From assembly GCA_029263415.1 (NCBI GenBank), contig JAJCXN010000058.1, positions 1 through 51,723 of the forward strand: 51,723 nt of DNA. The letters run 5' to 3'. This DNA is from Acidobacteriota bacterium (GTDB lineage: Bacteria; Acidobacteriota; Thermoanaerobaculia; Multivoradales; Multivoraceae). Position 1 is the stretch's first letter. Every line of letters starts with the position of its first letter. Of this stretch, positions 26,239-37,698 are shown piece by piece. The notes under the pieces were generated by a model that saw only the letters and a program-made list of their open reading frames with translations, ran no database searches and was not told the origin of the DNA. Position numbers and translations under genes: made by a program.

Positions 26239-26262
26239 CTTGGGGGTACCGATTGTCGAGAC

Positions 26263-27633
26263 CTAAACGGCCTGACGAACGATCTCGCCACCCGGAAGTC
26301 GCGAGAACAAGAACTCCTGCAAGTCGTCCCGCAGAGCCTCAACCTCGACCAATTCGACGAACTCGCTGGCAAACGCATAGGTCAGCAGGCTGGTAGCCGC
26401 GTCAGCGTCAATGCCGCGCGAGCGCAGGTAAAACAACGCGTCCTCTTCTAGGTGGCCGGTGGTTGAGCCATGGGTGCAGCGCACGTCATCGGCAAAGATC
26501 TCGAGCTGCGGGTTCGAGTTGGCTACCGCCCGGTCCGACAACAGGAGGTTCCGATTGGTCTGCTTTGCATCCGTCTTCTGCGCACTACGGTGCACATAGA
26601 TACGACCATTGAACACAGACTGCGCACGCTCGCTCAGAATCCCCTTGAACAACTCGTGGCTGGTGGCGTTGGGCGCCTCGTGCTCCACGTACATGTGGTT
26701 ATCAACGATCTGATCGCCGGCGACCACATAGAGGCCGTTCAGCGTTGCGTCCGACCCGCTACCGCGCAGGGCGGCGCGCGAATCGTTGCGCACCAAGCCG
26801 CCGCCGTGAGAGATCGACTGCGACGAGAACTGCGCGTCGCGCTGGATCTCGACGTGCAACGTGGCCATATGAGCCGCGGACAACGACTCCTTTTGCACCT
26901 TGTAGTGACGCACCACGGCGCCCTCAGCACAGAAGGCCTCGGTCACCGGACAGGTCAATGTCGGCTCGTCATCAAGACTTGCGTAGGTTTCGATGATGGT
27001 CGCTTGCGACTGCGCCTCGGCGTTGATCAAGAGACGCGGGTAGCTAGCCTGTGGATCGGGCGAGGCATGCGCGCTCAGGTTCAAGACATGCAGCGGCATT
27101 TCGACCACTGCCTCTTTAGGCAGGTCGATGACCAGGCCATCGCGGAACAAAGCGGTGTTAAGCGCCACGAAAGGGTGGTTGTCGAACTTTGCGGCGGTCG
27201 CGATCCGCTCTTCCACCAGCGGCCGTAAGCTCGCATCAAGATAAGCAAGCGACGACACGCGTGCACCACCAGCTGAGGCCAACGAGTCGGATAGCTCGGG
27301 CGCGACTCGTCCGTTGACCACCACCAAGTTGTGGCAACCGCGATAGAGAAACGGCTCGATTTGGTCGCGCGTCAACGTGGTCGGCTGTTGGTGACCCTGA
27401 TAGGCGGTCGAGCGCACCACTCCGATGTTGGTGTGTCGCCACTCTTCGTCCCGACGTCCGGGGAAACCTTGTTCCTCGAAGCGCGCGAAGGCTGCTCGAC
27501 GCAGTTCTCCAGCGCGATCGCCCAGGGCATCGCGTTGTTCCTCTACTGAGGCATAGTCAGCGCGATAGGCTGCCAACAGGTCACCCTGTTGCCACTTCTG
27601 TCGCGCTTGTTCGGCTCTTGTTTGATCGCTCAT
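26263..27633 (-). CDS. sufD: Fe-S cluster assembly protein SufD
   Basis: SufD is the non-identical partner of SufB in the SufBC2D scaffold. The N-terminal about 120 residues are the helical SufD part (FARFEEQGFPGRRDEEWRHT), and the rest is the SufBD beta-helix core ending in FADDVRCTHGSTTGHLEEDA and YLRSRGID. The His in RCTHGS corresponds to the residue important at the SufB-SufD interface. Length (456) is normal. It lies between sufC (34 bases) and sufS (24 bases). Confidence 0.96.
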   Translation of the reverse strand: MSDQTRAEQARQKWQQGDLLAAYRADYASVEEQRDALGDRAGELRRAAFARFEEQGFPGRRDEEWRHTNIGVVRSTAYQGHQQPTTLTRDQIEPFLYRGCHNLVVVNGRVAPELSDSLASAGGARVSSLAYLDASLRPLVEERIATAAKFDNHPFVALNTALFRDGLVIDLPKEAVVEMPLHVLNLSAHASPDPQASYPRLLINAEAQSQATIIETYASLDDEPTLTCPVTEAFCAEGAVVRHYKVQKESLSAAHMATLHVEIQRDAQFSSQSISHGGGLVRNDSRAALRGSGSDATLNGLYVVAGDQIVDNHMYVEHEAPNATSHELFKGILSERAQSVFNGRIYVHRSAQKTDAKQTNRNLLLSDRAVANSNPQLEIFADDVRCTHGSTTGHLEEDALFYLRSRGIDADAATSLLTYAFASEFVELVEVEALRDDLQEFLFSRLPGGEIVRQAV

Positions 27634-27667
27634 GTTCTTCTCTCATTGCCACTCAGGCCGAAAGCCT

Positions 27668-28414
27668 TCAGGCAGCTCCTTCGAGAAAGCCGTAGCCCTT
27701 CTCTTCGAGTTCAAGCGCCAACTCCTTGCCGCCGGTGCGTACGATCTTGCCGTCGACCATCACGTGCACTACGTCGGGCACGATGTAGTCAAGCAACCGC
27801 TGGTAGTGCGTGATCAGGACAAACGCTCGCCCCTCGTTGCGCAGGCTATTGACGCCGCCGGCGACGGTTCGTAGAGCGTCGATGTCAAGACCCGAATCGG
27901 TCTCGTCGAGAATGGCGAGCTTTGGTTCTAGCACCGACATGTGGAAGATCTCGTTGCGCTTCTTCTCGCCACCGGAGAAGCCATGGTTCACCGGTCGCTT
28001 CATCAAGCTCTCGTCGAGATCAACCACCTTGACGCGCTCGCGCACGAGCTTCAAGAAGTCGATCGCGTCGAGCTGCTTCTCTCCACGCGCCTTGAGCACC
28101 GAGTTGAGCGCCGCCTTGAGAAAGTAGGTGTTCGACACACCGGGAATCTCGACCGGATACTGGAAGGCCAAGAAGACGCCCGCTTGCGCGCGCTCTTCGG
28201 CAGACAGTTCCAGGAGGTCGTCATCGAGGAAAGACACACTACCGCCGGTCACTTCGTAGTCCTCGCGTCCGGCAAGGACCTGCGCAAGGGTGCTCTTGCC
28301 CGAACCGTTAGGGCCCATGATGGCATGCACCTCGCCCGCCTTCACACTCAGGCTCAGACCCTTGAGGATCTCAGTGTCGTTGACCTTCACTTGGAGGTCT
28401 TTGATTTCTAGCAT
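27668..28414 (-). CDS. sufC: Fe-S assembly ATPase SufC
   Basis: An ABC-type ATPase of 248 residues that drives conformational change in the SufBCD complex. The Walker A motif is GPNGSGKS, the signature is FSGGEKKRNEI and the Walker B is LAILDETDSGLD; the DETDSG form with Thr is the SufC hallmark. It is separated from sufB by about 170 bases, longer than other gaps in this operon, and that gap carries a 7-base tandem repeat. Confidence 0.97.
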   Translation of the reverse strand: MLEIKDLQVKVNDTEILKGLSLSVKAGEVHAIMGPNGSGKSTLAQVLAGREDYEVTGGSVSFLDDDLLELSAEERAQAGVFLAFQYPVEIPGVSNTYFLKAALNSVLKARGEKQLDAIDFLKLVRERVKVVDLDESLMKRPVNHGFSGGEKKRNEIFHMSVLEPKLAILDETDSGLDIDALRTVAGGVNSLRNEGRAFVLITHYQRLLDYIVPDVVHVMVDGKIVRTGGKELALELEEKGYGFLEGAA

Positions 28415-28560
28415 TTTGTTGTCGCTCCGCAGGTGCTGATTCAGTTGAAATCGATGGCGCCCTCAAGATCATTCGCTGTGATCACGGGGACGATTGAGAT
28501 GGTGGAAGACGATGAGGGCTCGGGTTCTCGCGGCAAAGCGACCCACCCCTATTCCCTAAG

Positions 28561-28581
28561 CCGTAGGCCGTAGGCCGTAGG
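28561..28581. repeat. 7-base tandem repeat CCGTAGG x3 between sufB and sufC
   Basis: CCGTAGG repeats three times without gaps within the unusually long sufB-sufC spacer, just 3' of the sufB stop. No gene is seen in the spacer. Confidence 0.9.
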
Positions 28582-28584
28582 CCC

Positions 28585-30033
28585 CTATCCGACGCTGCCT
28601 TCGAGCGTGACCTCAAGGAGCTTTTGGGCCTCGACAGCAAACTCCATTGGTAGCTCTTGGAAGACCTCTTTACAAAAACCGTTGACGATCATGTTGACCG
28701 CGTCTTCGGTCTCGATCCCGCGCTGGTTGCAGTAGAAGATCTGGTCTTCACCGATCTTCGAGGTCGACGCCTCGTGCTCCATGTGAGCGCTGGGATTCTG
28801 AACGTCGATGTAAGGAAAGGTGTGGGCACCACATTGATCACCGATCAGCATCGAATCGCACTGTGAGAAATTGCGTGCGCCGTCAGCTGACTTGTTGATC
28901 TTGACCAGACCACGGTAGGTGTTCTGGCCACGACCAGCGGAGATGCCTTTGGAAACAATCGTGCTGCGCGTGTTTTTGCCGATGTGGATCATCTTGGTGC
29001 CGGTGTCCGCTTGCTGTTTGCGATTCGACACGGCGACCGAGTAGAACTCGCCCACCGACTCATCACCCTTGAGAATGCAACCGGGGTACTTCCAGGTAAT
29101 CGACGATCCGGTTTCGACCTGGGTCCATGAAATCTTGGATGCGCGGCCTTCGCACAAGCCGCGCTTGGTGACGAAGTTGTAGATCCCGCCGCGGCCTTCG
29201 TCGTCGCCCGGGTACCAGTTCTGCACCGTTGAGTACTTGATGGTCGCGTTCTCGTGCGCCACCAACTCGACCACGGCTGCATGTAGTTGGTTTTCGTCGC
29301 GCATTGGCGCGGTACAGCCTTCGAGATAGCTGACGTAGCTGCCCTCTTCCGCGATGATCAAGGTGCGCTCGAATTGTCCGGTGTTGAGCGCGTTGATCCG
29401 GAAGTACGTGGACAGTTCCATTGGGCACCGTACGCCCTTGGGGATGTAGACGAACGAGCCGTCTGAGAACACCGCCGAGTTGAGCGCGGCGTAGTAGTTA
29501 TCGGCACGCGGCACCACCGTGCCCAAGTACTGCTTGACCAAGTCCGGATAGTCTTTCGCTGCCTCTGAGAACGAACAGAAGATGATGCCCTCTTCAGCCA
29601 GCTTGCTACGGAATGTGGTCGCAACCGAGACACTGTCGAATACCGCGTCAACCGCGACCCCTGCAAGGATCGCGCGTTCCTTCAGGGGGATGCCGAGCTT
29701 CTCGTAGGTCGCTAAGAGCTCAGGGTCGACTTCGTCCAGGCTCTTCGGTCGATCATCATCGGACACGGGCGCTGCGAAGTAGCTGATCGACTGCAAATCA
29801 ATGTGAGTGATATCGAGGTTGGCCCACTCAGGCACCGGCATCTTCTTGAATATCTCAAGCGCCTTCAAGCGCCACTCAAGCAACCACTCAGGCTCATCCT
29901 TGCGCGCGGAGATGAAGCGCACTGTGTCCTCATTCAAACCGGGCGGCAGTGTCTCCTGCTCAATGTCGGTGACCCAGCCGTGCTCGTACTCTTGTTCAGC
30001 GAACCGTTCGATTGTTTCTGTGGCAGTCGTCAT
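28585..30033 (-). CDS. sufB: Fe-S cluster assembly protein SufB
   Basis: The main scaffold subunit of the SUF system, 482 residues as usual. Recognisable stretches are [59 protein letters not shown] and [20 protein letters not shown], with the cluster-linked cysteines retained. It follows the Rrf2 regulator by 85 bases and is the first structural gene of the operon. Confidence 0.98.
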   Translation of the reverse strand: MTTATETIERFAEQEYEHGWVTDIEQETLPPGLNEDTVRFISARKDEPEWLLEWRLKALEIFKKMPVPEWANLDITHIDLQSISYFAAPVSDDDRPKSLDEVDPELLATYEKLGIPLKERAILAGVAVDAVFDSVSVATTFRSKLAEEGIIFCSFSEAAKDYPDLVKQYLGTVVPRADNYYAALNSAVFSDGSFVYIPKGVRCPMELSTYFRINALNTGQFERTLIIAEEGSYVSYLEGCTAPMRDENQLHAAVVELVAHENATIKYSTVQNWYPGDDEGRGGIYNFVTKRGLCEGRASKISWTQVETGSSITWKYPGCILKGDESVGEFYSVAVSNRKQQADTGTKMIHIGKNTRSTIVSKGISAGRGQNTYRGLVKINKSADGARNFSQCDSMLIGDQCGAHTFPYIDVQNPSAHMEHEASTSKIGEDQIFYCNQRGIETEDAVNMIVNGFCKEVFQELPMEFAVEAQKLLEVTLEGSVG

Positions 30034-30118
30034 AGCTAAGGCTGTCCTTGGTTCGGAGCGCGACCTTAAGAAGGTCTCACTGAATGGCGCCGGTAGGCAC
30101 TTTGGGTTACTGGAGAAG

Positions 30119-30613
30119 CTAGCGGCCGAGGATGATGAGTGGGTCGTGAACCTTCACCGACTCGCCGTCGGCGAGGAGGTGTGAGGCATCGGCTGGCACC
30201 GCTTCCTCGACGCTTCTCGCCATTTCTTCAAGAGTCACCGACATCAACGCCTCTTTCAGGGCCGTGTTGATTCGCTGCCAGTGGCTTTTGACCCGACAGA
30301 TGGCCTCGTAAGAGCATTCATCGCTGGTCTCGTCTGAGCATTCGGTCAAAGCGATTGGCCCGTCGAGCGCCGCGATAATGTCGACCACCGACACGTCTGA
30401 CGCTCTTTTGTGCAACCGATAACCACCCGACGCCCCCCGTTTCGAATCGAGCAATCCCGCCCGCGCGAGGTGCTTGAGGATCTTGCTCACCATTGGTGAC
30501 GGTAGATGCGTTTCGCTCGCCAAATCAGCAGAATTCCACCGACGATCCTGGTAAACGGCCAGGTGCGTCATCAGAACAATGCCGTAGTCGGTGAGTTTGG
30601 TCAGTCGGATCAT
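30119..30613 (-). CDS. Rrf2-family SUF operon regulator
   Basis: The frame is open upstream, but ATG 30613 ([19 protein letters not shown]) gives the normal start. The winged helix spans about residues 1-80 ([30 protein letters not shown]). The probable cluster ligands are three cysteines spaced C-x7-C-x5-C in [20 protein letters not shown]. This matches the SUF system regulator subgroup, which represses the suf operon when its Fe-S cluster is present. It leads the operon, so autoregulation is expected. Confidence 0.92.
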   Translation of the reverse strand: MIRLTKLTDYGIVLMTHLAVYQDRRWNSADLASETHLPSPMVSKILKHLARAGLLDSKRGASGGYRLHKRASDVSVVDIIAALDGPIALTECSDETSDECSYEAICRVKSHWQRINTALKEALMSVTLEEMARSVEEAVPADASHLLADGESVKVHDPLIILGR

Positions 30614-30647
30614 GGTGCGCTCACAGCTGCACAGCCGCGGATTCGGA

Positions 30648-30667
30648 CCACAATGGTACTCAATTGG
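30648..30667. promoter_or_regulatory. Candidate operator upstream of the suf operon
   Basis: An imperfect inverted repeat, CCACAAT...ATTGG around GGTACTCA, lies about 35 bases before the rrf2 start and read on the minus strand contains a TACCAT that could serve as a -10 element. It is a plausible site for the Rrf2 protein, but I have no consensus match to prove it. Confidence 0.25.
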
Positions 30668-30720
30668 TGCCACCACCGTCCACCTAAGACGGGTGCTATT
30701 CGCGACCTTTCGCCCCCCGG

Positions 30721-31938
30721 CTACTCACAGGCGGGCGGAGGCCTGACCGCCACCGGGTCGGCGAACTTGGCACTGCTTCCGCGCTCAAGCAGCACGGATA
30801 GCCAACCCAAGTCGCGCGAATTCTCAAGTGCCAGCTTGAGCACCATAGTGATCGGCACCGAGAGGATCATCCCTGCGGGGCCCCACACCCAGCCCCAAAA
30901 GACCAACGACAAGAAGACCACCAAGGGCGACAGTCCGAGCTGAGCGCCGACAATCTGCGGCTCGAGCATGTTGCCGATCACTACATTGACCACAAGAAAC
31001 CCGATGGCCACCAAAAGCGCGGGCCCAAGGCCCAGTTGCAACGCCGCAAACAGGATCGCCGGCACCGCCGCGATAATCGAGCCCAGGTTGGGGATGTAGT
31101 TGAGCACAAACGCGACCAGACCCCACAGTACCGGCGAGTTGAGCCCGCAGATCGCAAGCCAGACGCCGATCAAGAGACCGGTTACTAGACCGATCGCGGT
31201 CTTGACCAGCAAGTATCTCTGCAATTCAGATGTGACACGCCTAAACCGATCCTCGACCTGGCGATTGTCGAATGCGTGCGCCAGCTTGCGCGGGAACGAC
31301 GCGGCCTCAAGCAGGATGAAAGCGGTGATCAGCGCCACGATCAACGAGTTGGTCAGAATGCTGGCAACCCCCCTCACCGCCCGGTTCGCGGCACCAAAGA
31401 TCGAATCGACATCAACGGCATCGATCCACCATGACGAACTACCGGCGCTGTCGAGAGCGGTGTCGCCAACTCCCAAGGCGCCTGTCGTTCCGAGGGACTC
31501 ATCCGAGCCGTCAAGCGCAGAGCGATCATCGATCGAGATGCCTTCAAGCCATACCGGCGGCGTCACCCCGCGTTCCTTGAACCAAGCTACTGCAGACTTG
31601 CGTTGTTGCTCGACTTGCTCGGCATACTCGCCAATGCGCTGTTGGTAGTAGGCACGGTCGTCGACCAAGGCTGCCACCGAGCCAGAAACCAGGGCGCCCG
31701 CACCAGCCAACACTGCAACATCAGCCAGCAAGGTCACCGCCACCGCCACCAGCAGCGGCACGCGTCGCCGGCGCAGTAAACTCAGCAGCGGGTAGCTGAG
31801 AATCGATACGAATAGCGCAACCAGCAGCGGAATGATGATCGCTGACGCTGCCTTAAGACCCGCCACTACCACCACGAACCCCGCCAGAGTCATGATCCAG
31901 CGCGCTCCCCCGCCCGTGTGGCCGCCACGATCGCTCAC
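30721..31938 (-). CDS. AI-2E/PerM-family transporter
   Basis: A 405-residue membrane protein with the PerM/AI-2 exporter layout: N-terminal hydrophobic hairpins (IMTLAGFVVVVAGLKAASAI, VALFVSILSYPLLSLL), a soluble middle section about residues 95-190, and C-terminal helices containing VLNYIPNLGSIIAAVPAI and GNMLEPQIVGAQLGLSPL, the signature region. The middle section is longer than usual. The family exports autoinducer-2 or ions; substrate here is unknown. GTG start overlaps the stop of the UMF1 transporter gene by four bases (GTGA). Confidence 0.9.
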   Translation of the reverse strand: MSDRGGHTGGGARWIMTLAGFVVVVAGLKAASAIIIPLLVALFVSILSYPLLSLLRRRRVPLLVAVAVTLLADVAVLAGAGALVSGSVAALVDDRAYYQQRIGEYAEQVEQQRKSAVAWFKERGVTPPVWLEGISIDDRSALDGSDESLGTTGALGVGDTALDSAGSSSWWIDAVDVDSIFGAANRAVRGVASILTNSLIVALITAFILLEAASFPRKLAHAFDNRQVEDRFRRVTSELQRYLLVKTAIGLVTGLLIGVWLAICGLNSPVLWGLVAFVLNYIPNLGSIIAAVPAILFAALQLGLGPALLVAIGFLVVNVVIGNMLEPQIVGAQLGLSPLVVFLSLVFWGWVWGPAGMILSVPITMVLKLALENSRDLGWLSVLLERGSSAKFADPVAVRPPPACE

Positions 31939-33269
31939 GCTTTAGCCTCCTCGGACAGCCGACGCGCGATCTTGCGACCGCCCTCGATGTCGACGCGGGT
32001 CAGAAGAAAGCCTCCGATCACGAAGAAGGCGATCACCGACAGAATCGCGGTGCGTGTCGAGCCGGTCATGGCCGCAGTGAGCGCGAAGACCCCTGGGCCC
32101 AACACCGCGGCGAACCGTTCCGCGACGCCGAAGAACCCAAAGAACTCCGTCGCCTTCTGTTTGGGGATCATGCTGGCGAATAGCGAGCGTCCGAGTGCTT
32201 GCACGCCGCCTTGAACCATCGCCACCATGAAGGCCATGACAAAGAACTCGCCTTCGGTTTCGACCCCGTAGGCCATGATCGCGATGCCAACGTAGATCAC
32301 TAGGCCCAAAAGGATGGCGCGCTTGGTTCCGATCCAGCCCGCCAAGGCACCGAACAGGAACGCAAACGGAATCGCAACAAACTGCACCATGACGATCGCG
32401 GTGATCAGCGAGGTCTGACTCAGACCGATCTCCCGACCATAGATGGTTGCCATGCGATAGGTGGTGGTGATGCCGTCGTTGTAGACCAGCACCGCGAGTA
32501 ACAGCAAGAATGCCTGCTTGTAGGTGCGCAGTTCCTTGAATGTGAGCCGCAGCCGGCCGAAGGCAAGCTTGAGGCCTGAACCTGCACCGGACCGCTTGCT
32601 CTCAGCGCGCTCTTCAGCCGACAACAGCGCTGGAGGCTCCGGCACTTTGCGAAACAGTGGAATGGTGAACAGCAACCACCACACGGCGGTGAGCACAAAT
32701 GTTGCGCGGGTGGCCTGTGCCGTGTCAGCGAAGCCAAAGGTCTCGGGCTTGAGGATCATGGCTAAGCACAACAGGAGCAACAGGCCTCCGCCAACATAGC
32801 CCAACGCATAACCCGCGGTGGAAACTCGGTCGATCTCTTTGGGCTCTGCGATGTGGACCAAGAGGGCGTCGTAAAAGACCAACGACAAGAGCACCGCCAC
32901 GTTGCCCGCCGCGAACAAGACCAGCCCAAGCAGCCAGTCACCTTCGCCCACCCAAAAGAGACCCGCCGTGGAACTCACTCCCAAGAGTAGACAGCACGCC
33001 AGCAGACGCTTACGGATCGCGGTGGCGTCTGCCAGCGCACCAAAGATAGGAGAGAGCAACGCAACAAAGATCAGCGCGATCGAGGAACCCATCGCAAAGC
33101 GAGCCGTAGCGACATTGTCGGCCAAGCCCTGGGCCGCGACATCTTGGAAGTAGATGGGGAAGACTGCGGTAATGATGATGGTGATGTAGGCCGAGTTGCC
33201 CCAGTCATACATCGCCCACGCACGCAGTTGCGGGGTGTGCAGACCGAGCCGTTCGAGCAGGCCCTTCAA
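31935..33269 (-). CDS. UMF1-family MFS transporter (Atg22-like)
   Basis: About 12 membrane segments in 444 residues. The N-terminal [15 protein letters not shown] is the YDWANSAF-type signature of UMF1/Atg22 permeases, and [15 protein letters not shown] plus [16 protein letters not shown] are also typical. Eukaryotic Atg22 exports amino acids from vacuoles; bacterial substrates are not known. It starts with TTG overlapping the acsA stop (TTGA), and ends overlapping the AI-2E gene, so the three are probably translated together. Confidence 0.9.
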   Translation of the reverse strand: MKGLLERLGLHTPQLRAWAMYDWGNSAYITIIITAVFPIYFQDVAAQGLADNVATARFAMGSSIALIFVALLSPIFGALADATAIRKRLLACCLLLGVSSTAGLFWVGEGDWLLGLVLFAAGNVAVLLSLVFYDALLVHIAEPKEIDRVSTAGYALGYVGGGLLLLLCLAMILKPETFGFADTAQATRATFVLTAVWWLLFTIPLFRKVPEPPALLSAEERAESKRSGAGSGLKLAFGRLRLTFKELRTYKQAFLLLLAVLVYNDGITTTYRMATIYGREIGLSQTSLITAIVMVQFVAIPFAFLFGALAGWIGTKRAILLGLVIYVGIAIMAYGVETEGEFFVMAFMVAMVQGGVQALGRSLFASMIPKQKATEFFGFFGVAERFAAVLGPGVFALTAAMTGSTRTAILSVIAFFVIGGFLLTRVDIEGGRKIARRLSEEAKA

Positions 33270-35206
33270 GACTTAGAACTTTCAAGGCTGCGACGGTGAC
33301 CTTCGATCAGCCCGTCAACCACGGCCGGCTCAGCCAGCGTCGAGAGGTCGCCGAGCTGGTCGTACTCGGAAGCCGCGATTTTGCGCAAGATACGACGCAT
33401 GATCTTCCCCGAACGCGTCTTCGGTAAGCCCGGCGTGACCTGGATGTGATCCGGCGTTGCGATCGGGCCGATCACCTCGCGCACTTTGGCTCGGAGTTCT
33501 TGGCTCATCTCACGACCCTCGAAGTCGGGGTTCAAGATGACATAGGCGTAGATGCCCTGGCCCTTGATCTCGTGCGGGCATCCGACCACGGCCGCCTCTG
33601 CTACCGCTGCGTGTTCGACCAAAGCGCTTTCCACCTCCGCGGTTCCCAATCGGTGGCCCGAGACATTGAGCACGTCGTCGACGCGACCGGTAATCCAGTA
33701 GTAGCCGTTGTCGTCGCGGCGACAACCATCACCGGTGAAGTAAAGGCCACGATAGGAGGTGAAGTATGTCTCTTTGAAGCGCTCATGGTCGCCATAGATG
33801 GTGCGCGCCTGGCCTGGCCACGATCGACGCAGGCAAAGGTTGCCCGACACGCCGTTGCCCTCGATCTCGTTGCCCTCGGCATCCACTAGGAGCGGTTCGA
33901 CACCAAAGAAGGGCAAGGTCGCCGAACCGGGTTCCAGCGGGATGGCGCCAGGAAGTGGGGTGATCATGATGCCGCCCGTCTCGGTCTGCCACCAGGTATC
34001 GACCACCGCGCACTGGGACCGGCCGATGACGTCGTGGTACCAGGTCCACACTTCAGGATTGATCGGCTCGCCGACCGTCCCGAGGATCCGCAAGCTCGAT
34101 CTGTTGGTCGCGGTGACGAAGTCGTCGCCTTCGCGGGCAACCGCGCGCAACGCGGTCGGCGCGGTGTAAAACTGGGTCACTTCAAGGTCGTCGATCATCC
34201 TCCAGTAGCGCCCTGCGTCGGGGTACATCGGAGTTGACTCGAACATCACCGTGGTTGCCCCGTTGCACAAGGGCCCGTACAGGATGTAGCTGTGACCCGT
34301 GATCCAACCGACATCGGCCGCGCAGCAATAGATGTCGTCTGGGTGCAGGTCGAACACCAGCTGGTGAGTCATCGCGGCATAGGTGAGGTAGCCACCAGTG
34401 GTGTGCAGTAGCCCCTTCGGCTTGCCGGTAGAGCCCGAGGTATAGAGCACAAACAGCGGATCCTCCGCGTTCATCCGCTCGGGCTCGCAGGCGTCGGGGA
34501 CTGAGCTCATCGCTTCATCCAAGAAGACGTCGCGACCACCTTGCATGGGGACCTCAAGTTTGGTGCGTCTCACGACCAGCATCGTCTCGATTGGTGAATC
34601 ACCCGCGCACGCGTCATCGGAGGTCGCCTTGAGCGGAATGGTGCGTCCTCCGCGCAGCCCTTCGTTGGCGGTGACCAACAGCTTGCACCCGGCATCGTCG
34701 ATCCGCTGCTTCAGGCTTTCAGCCGAGAAGCCCGCGAAGACGATCGAGTGCACGGCGCCAATCCGTGCGCAGGCAAGGGTGATGTAGGCGAGTTCGGGCA
34801 CCATCGGTAGGTACACACAAACGCGATCACCCTTCTTAACTCCGTGGGCTCGCAACACATTCGCCACTCGGCAAACGTTGCTCAGCAGTTCGCCGTAGGT
34901 GATGCGTTGGTACTCGCCCTCTTCGTCGCGCGCCCAGATGATCGCGACCCGCTCGGGATCGTGCGCCGCGTGCCGATCGACACAGTTGACAGAAGCATTG
35001 AGCTGGCCATCTTCGAACCACGCGAAGTCCACCGCGTCGTAGTCCCAACGGCCAGCCAGGGTCGGCTTCTTGAACCACTGAAGGCGCTCGCTTTGCTCAA
35101 GCCAGAATCCGTCGGGGTCACTCAGCGAGCGTTGGTGAAGCTCGTAGTACTGCTCGAGGCTTGAGACCTGAGCGTTCGCTGCAATGTGTTCTTTGACCGC
35201 TTTCAT
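33266..35206 (-). CDS. acsA: Acetyl-CoA synthetase (acetate-CoA ligase)
   Basis: ATG 35206 is preferred to the upstream TTG 35221 because GGAGAAGG lies five bases before it. The protein shows the AMP-forming synthetase motifs [66 protein letters not shown] and the C-terminal [11 protein letters not shown] whose Lys is the usual acetylation switch. About 646 residues is normal. It activates acetate to acetyl-CoA and sits about 75 bases downstream of pckA, suggesting joint use for growth on acetate. Confidence 0.96.
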   Translation of the reverse strand: MKAVKEHIAANAQVSSLEQYYELHQRSLSDPDGFWLEQSERLQWFKKPTLAGRWDYDAVDFAWFEDGQLNASVNCVDRHAAHDPERVAIIWARDEEGEYQRITYGELLSNVCRVANVLRAHGVKKGDRVCVYLPMVPELAYITLACARIGAVHSIVFAGFSAESLKQRIDDAGCKLLVTANEGLRGGRTIPLKATSDDACAGDSPIETMLVVRRTKLEVPMQGGRDVFLDEAMSSVPDACEPERMNAEDPLFVLYTSGSTGKPKGLLHTTGGYLTYAAMTHQLVFDLHPDDIYCCAADVGWITGHSYILYGPLCNGATTVMFESTPMYPDAGRYWRMIDDLEVTQFYTAPTALRAVAREGDDFVTATNRSSLRILGTVGEPINPEVWTWYHDVIGRSQCAVVDTWWQTETGGIMITPLPGAIPLEPGSATLPFFGVEPLLVDAEGNEIEGNGVSGNLCLRRSWPGQARTIYGDHERFKETYFTSYRGLYFTGDGCRRDDNGYYWITGRVDDVLNVSGHRLGTAEVESALVEHAAVAEAAVVGCPHEIKGQGIYAYVILNPDFEGREMSQELRAKVREVIGPIATPDHIQVTPGLPKTRSGKIMRRILRKIAASEYDQLGDLSTLAEPAVVDGLIEGHRRSLESSKS

Positions 35207-35280
35207 CAACGCCTTCTCCAAGAGAGGATTCGAGCGCCAACGCTATCCGATGCTTTGCCCCGGCGACGGGGAAGGATTCG

Positions 35281-36918
<1,638 letters not shown>

Positions 36919-37165
36919 GACACCTTTGAGACAACAGGACCTCAGTCGCCGCGCCCTCGGCTCTCAGGCCCAATCGGGCGCAACCCCTTTGGGGGTAAAG
37001 AGTCCGGACGTAGCAGGACGACCGCTACCCAAGCGCAAACTAGGCCGGCCGATGTGAGGGCGTTGTCAACCTAAGTTGTGAACGAGATTTGGCTTTCGAG
37101 AAGCGATGGCCAGGGGAATGAGGGACGGCCAGGGGAAAGGGACGGCGAGCACGCGTACAGGCGGA

Positions 37166-37240
37166 TGGCTCCTCGAGAGGGACTTGAACCCCCAACATTT
37201 CGGTTAACAGCCGAACGCTCTACCATTGAGCTACCGAGGA
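37166..37240 (-). tRNA. tRNA-Asn (anticodon GTT)
   Basis: On the minus strand the sequence folds as a cloverleaf: acceptor TCCTCGG with TCGAGGA, a D-arm GTAGCTCAATGGTAGAGC, anticodon loop CTGTTAA giving GTT (plus-strand 37206-37208), and a T-loop GTTCAAGTC. The CCA end is encoded (37166-37168). The gene lies between rpoD and pckA, with its own promoter about 100 bases upstream. Confidence 0.97.
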
Positions 37241-37698
37241 ATAGATGTCTACCGCTTTCCAAAGGCGAAAGCGTGAGCCTGAGGCCAGGAGCCCGGCGAT
37301 CCGCTGCGTGGCGGCAATAGCCGACGCAGGAAGGCGATGTTATTGAGCGCCAATCCCCATGTCAACGGGCGTTTGGAAGTGGTTTGGCCGGAGGGGCCAA
37401 GAGTCCACGATCGGCCAGGCTCGCGATCAGTCCAAGCTCCGCTAGTGGCGCTGCTGCAGACCACGCGTCGCCGCCGTCCGTTTCGAAACCCTCCTGAAGG
37501 AAAGCCCTTATGCGCTGCCCCCGAACACACCGCCGCTAGGTGATGGTGTGCTCAAAGAGCCGATACCGTTGAACCAGGACGCAGCAGTGCACATTCGCGA
37601 CCTACCGCTGGCAAGCACCGCCGAGACCCCGTTACCCGTCAAGGGCTCGAACCATGCCGATCCAACACACTCGTTCGGACATTGCCGACGCAACGCGC
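37241..37698. other. Spacer between rpoD and tRNA-Asn
   Basis: About 460 bases hold a strong minus-strand promoter for the tRNA (annotated separately) and otherwise no gene that I can support. No clear T-run terminator for rpoD is visible. Confidence 0.5.
37337..37365 (-). promoter_or_regulatory. Sigma-70-type promoter upstream of tRNA-Asn
   Basis: On the minus strand TTGACA (37365-37360) is followed after exactly 17 bases by TAACAT (37342-37337). The -35 is perfect and the -10 differs from TATAAT at two positions. It points at the tRNA-Asn gene, whose 5' end is about 97 bases downstream. Confidence 0.7.

Noticed and set aside
36919-37165. Terminator for tRNA-Asn at the ACCCCC-AAA-GGGGTT hairpin
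   Set aside because: The hairpin exists near 36980-37000 but no T-run follows on the minus strand, so I could not support it as a Rho-independent terminator.
37550-37660. Possible small SRP RNA or degenerate tRNA between rpoD and tRNA-Asn
   Set aside because: Fragments such as GGACGCAGCAGTGCAC and GGTTCGAGCCC recall SRP RNA or a T-loop, but the SRP tetraloop motif (GGTCCGGAAGG-type) and a cloverleaf are both missing.
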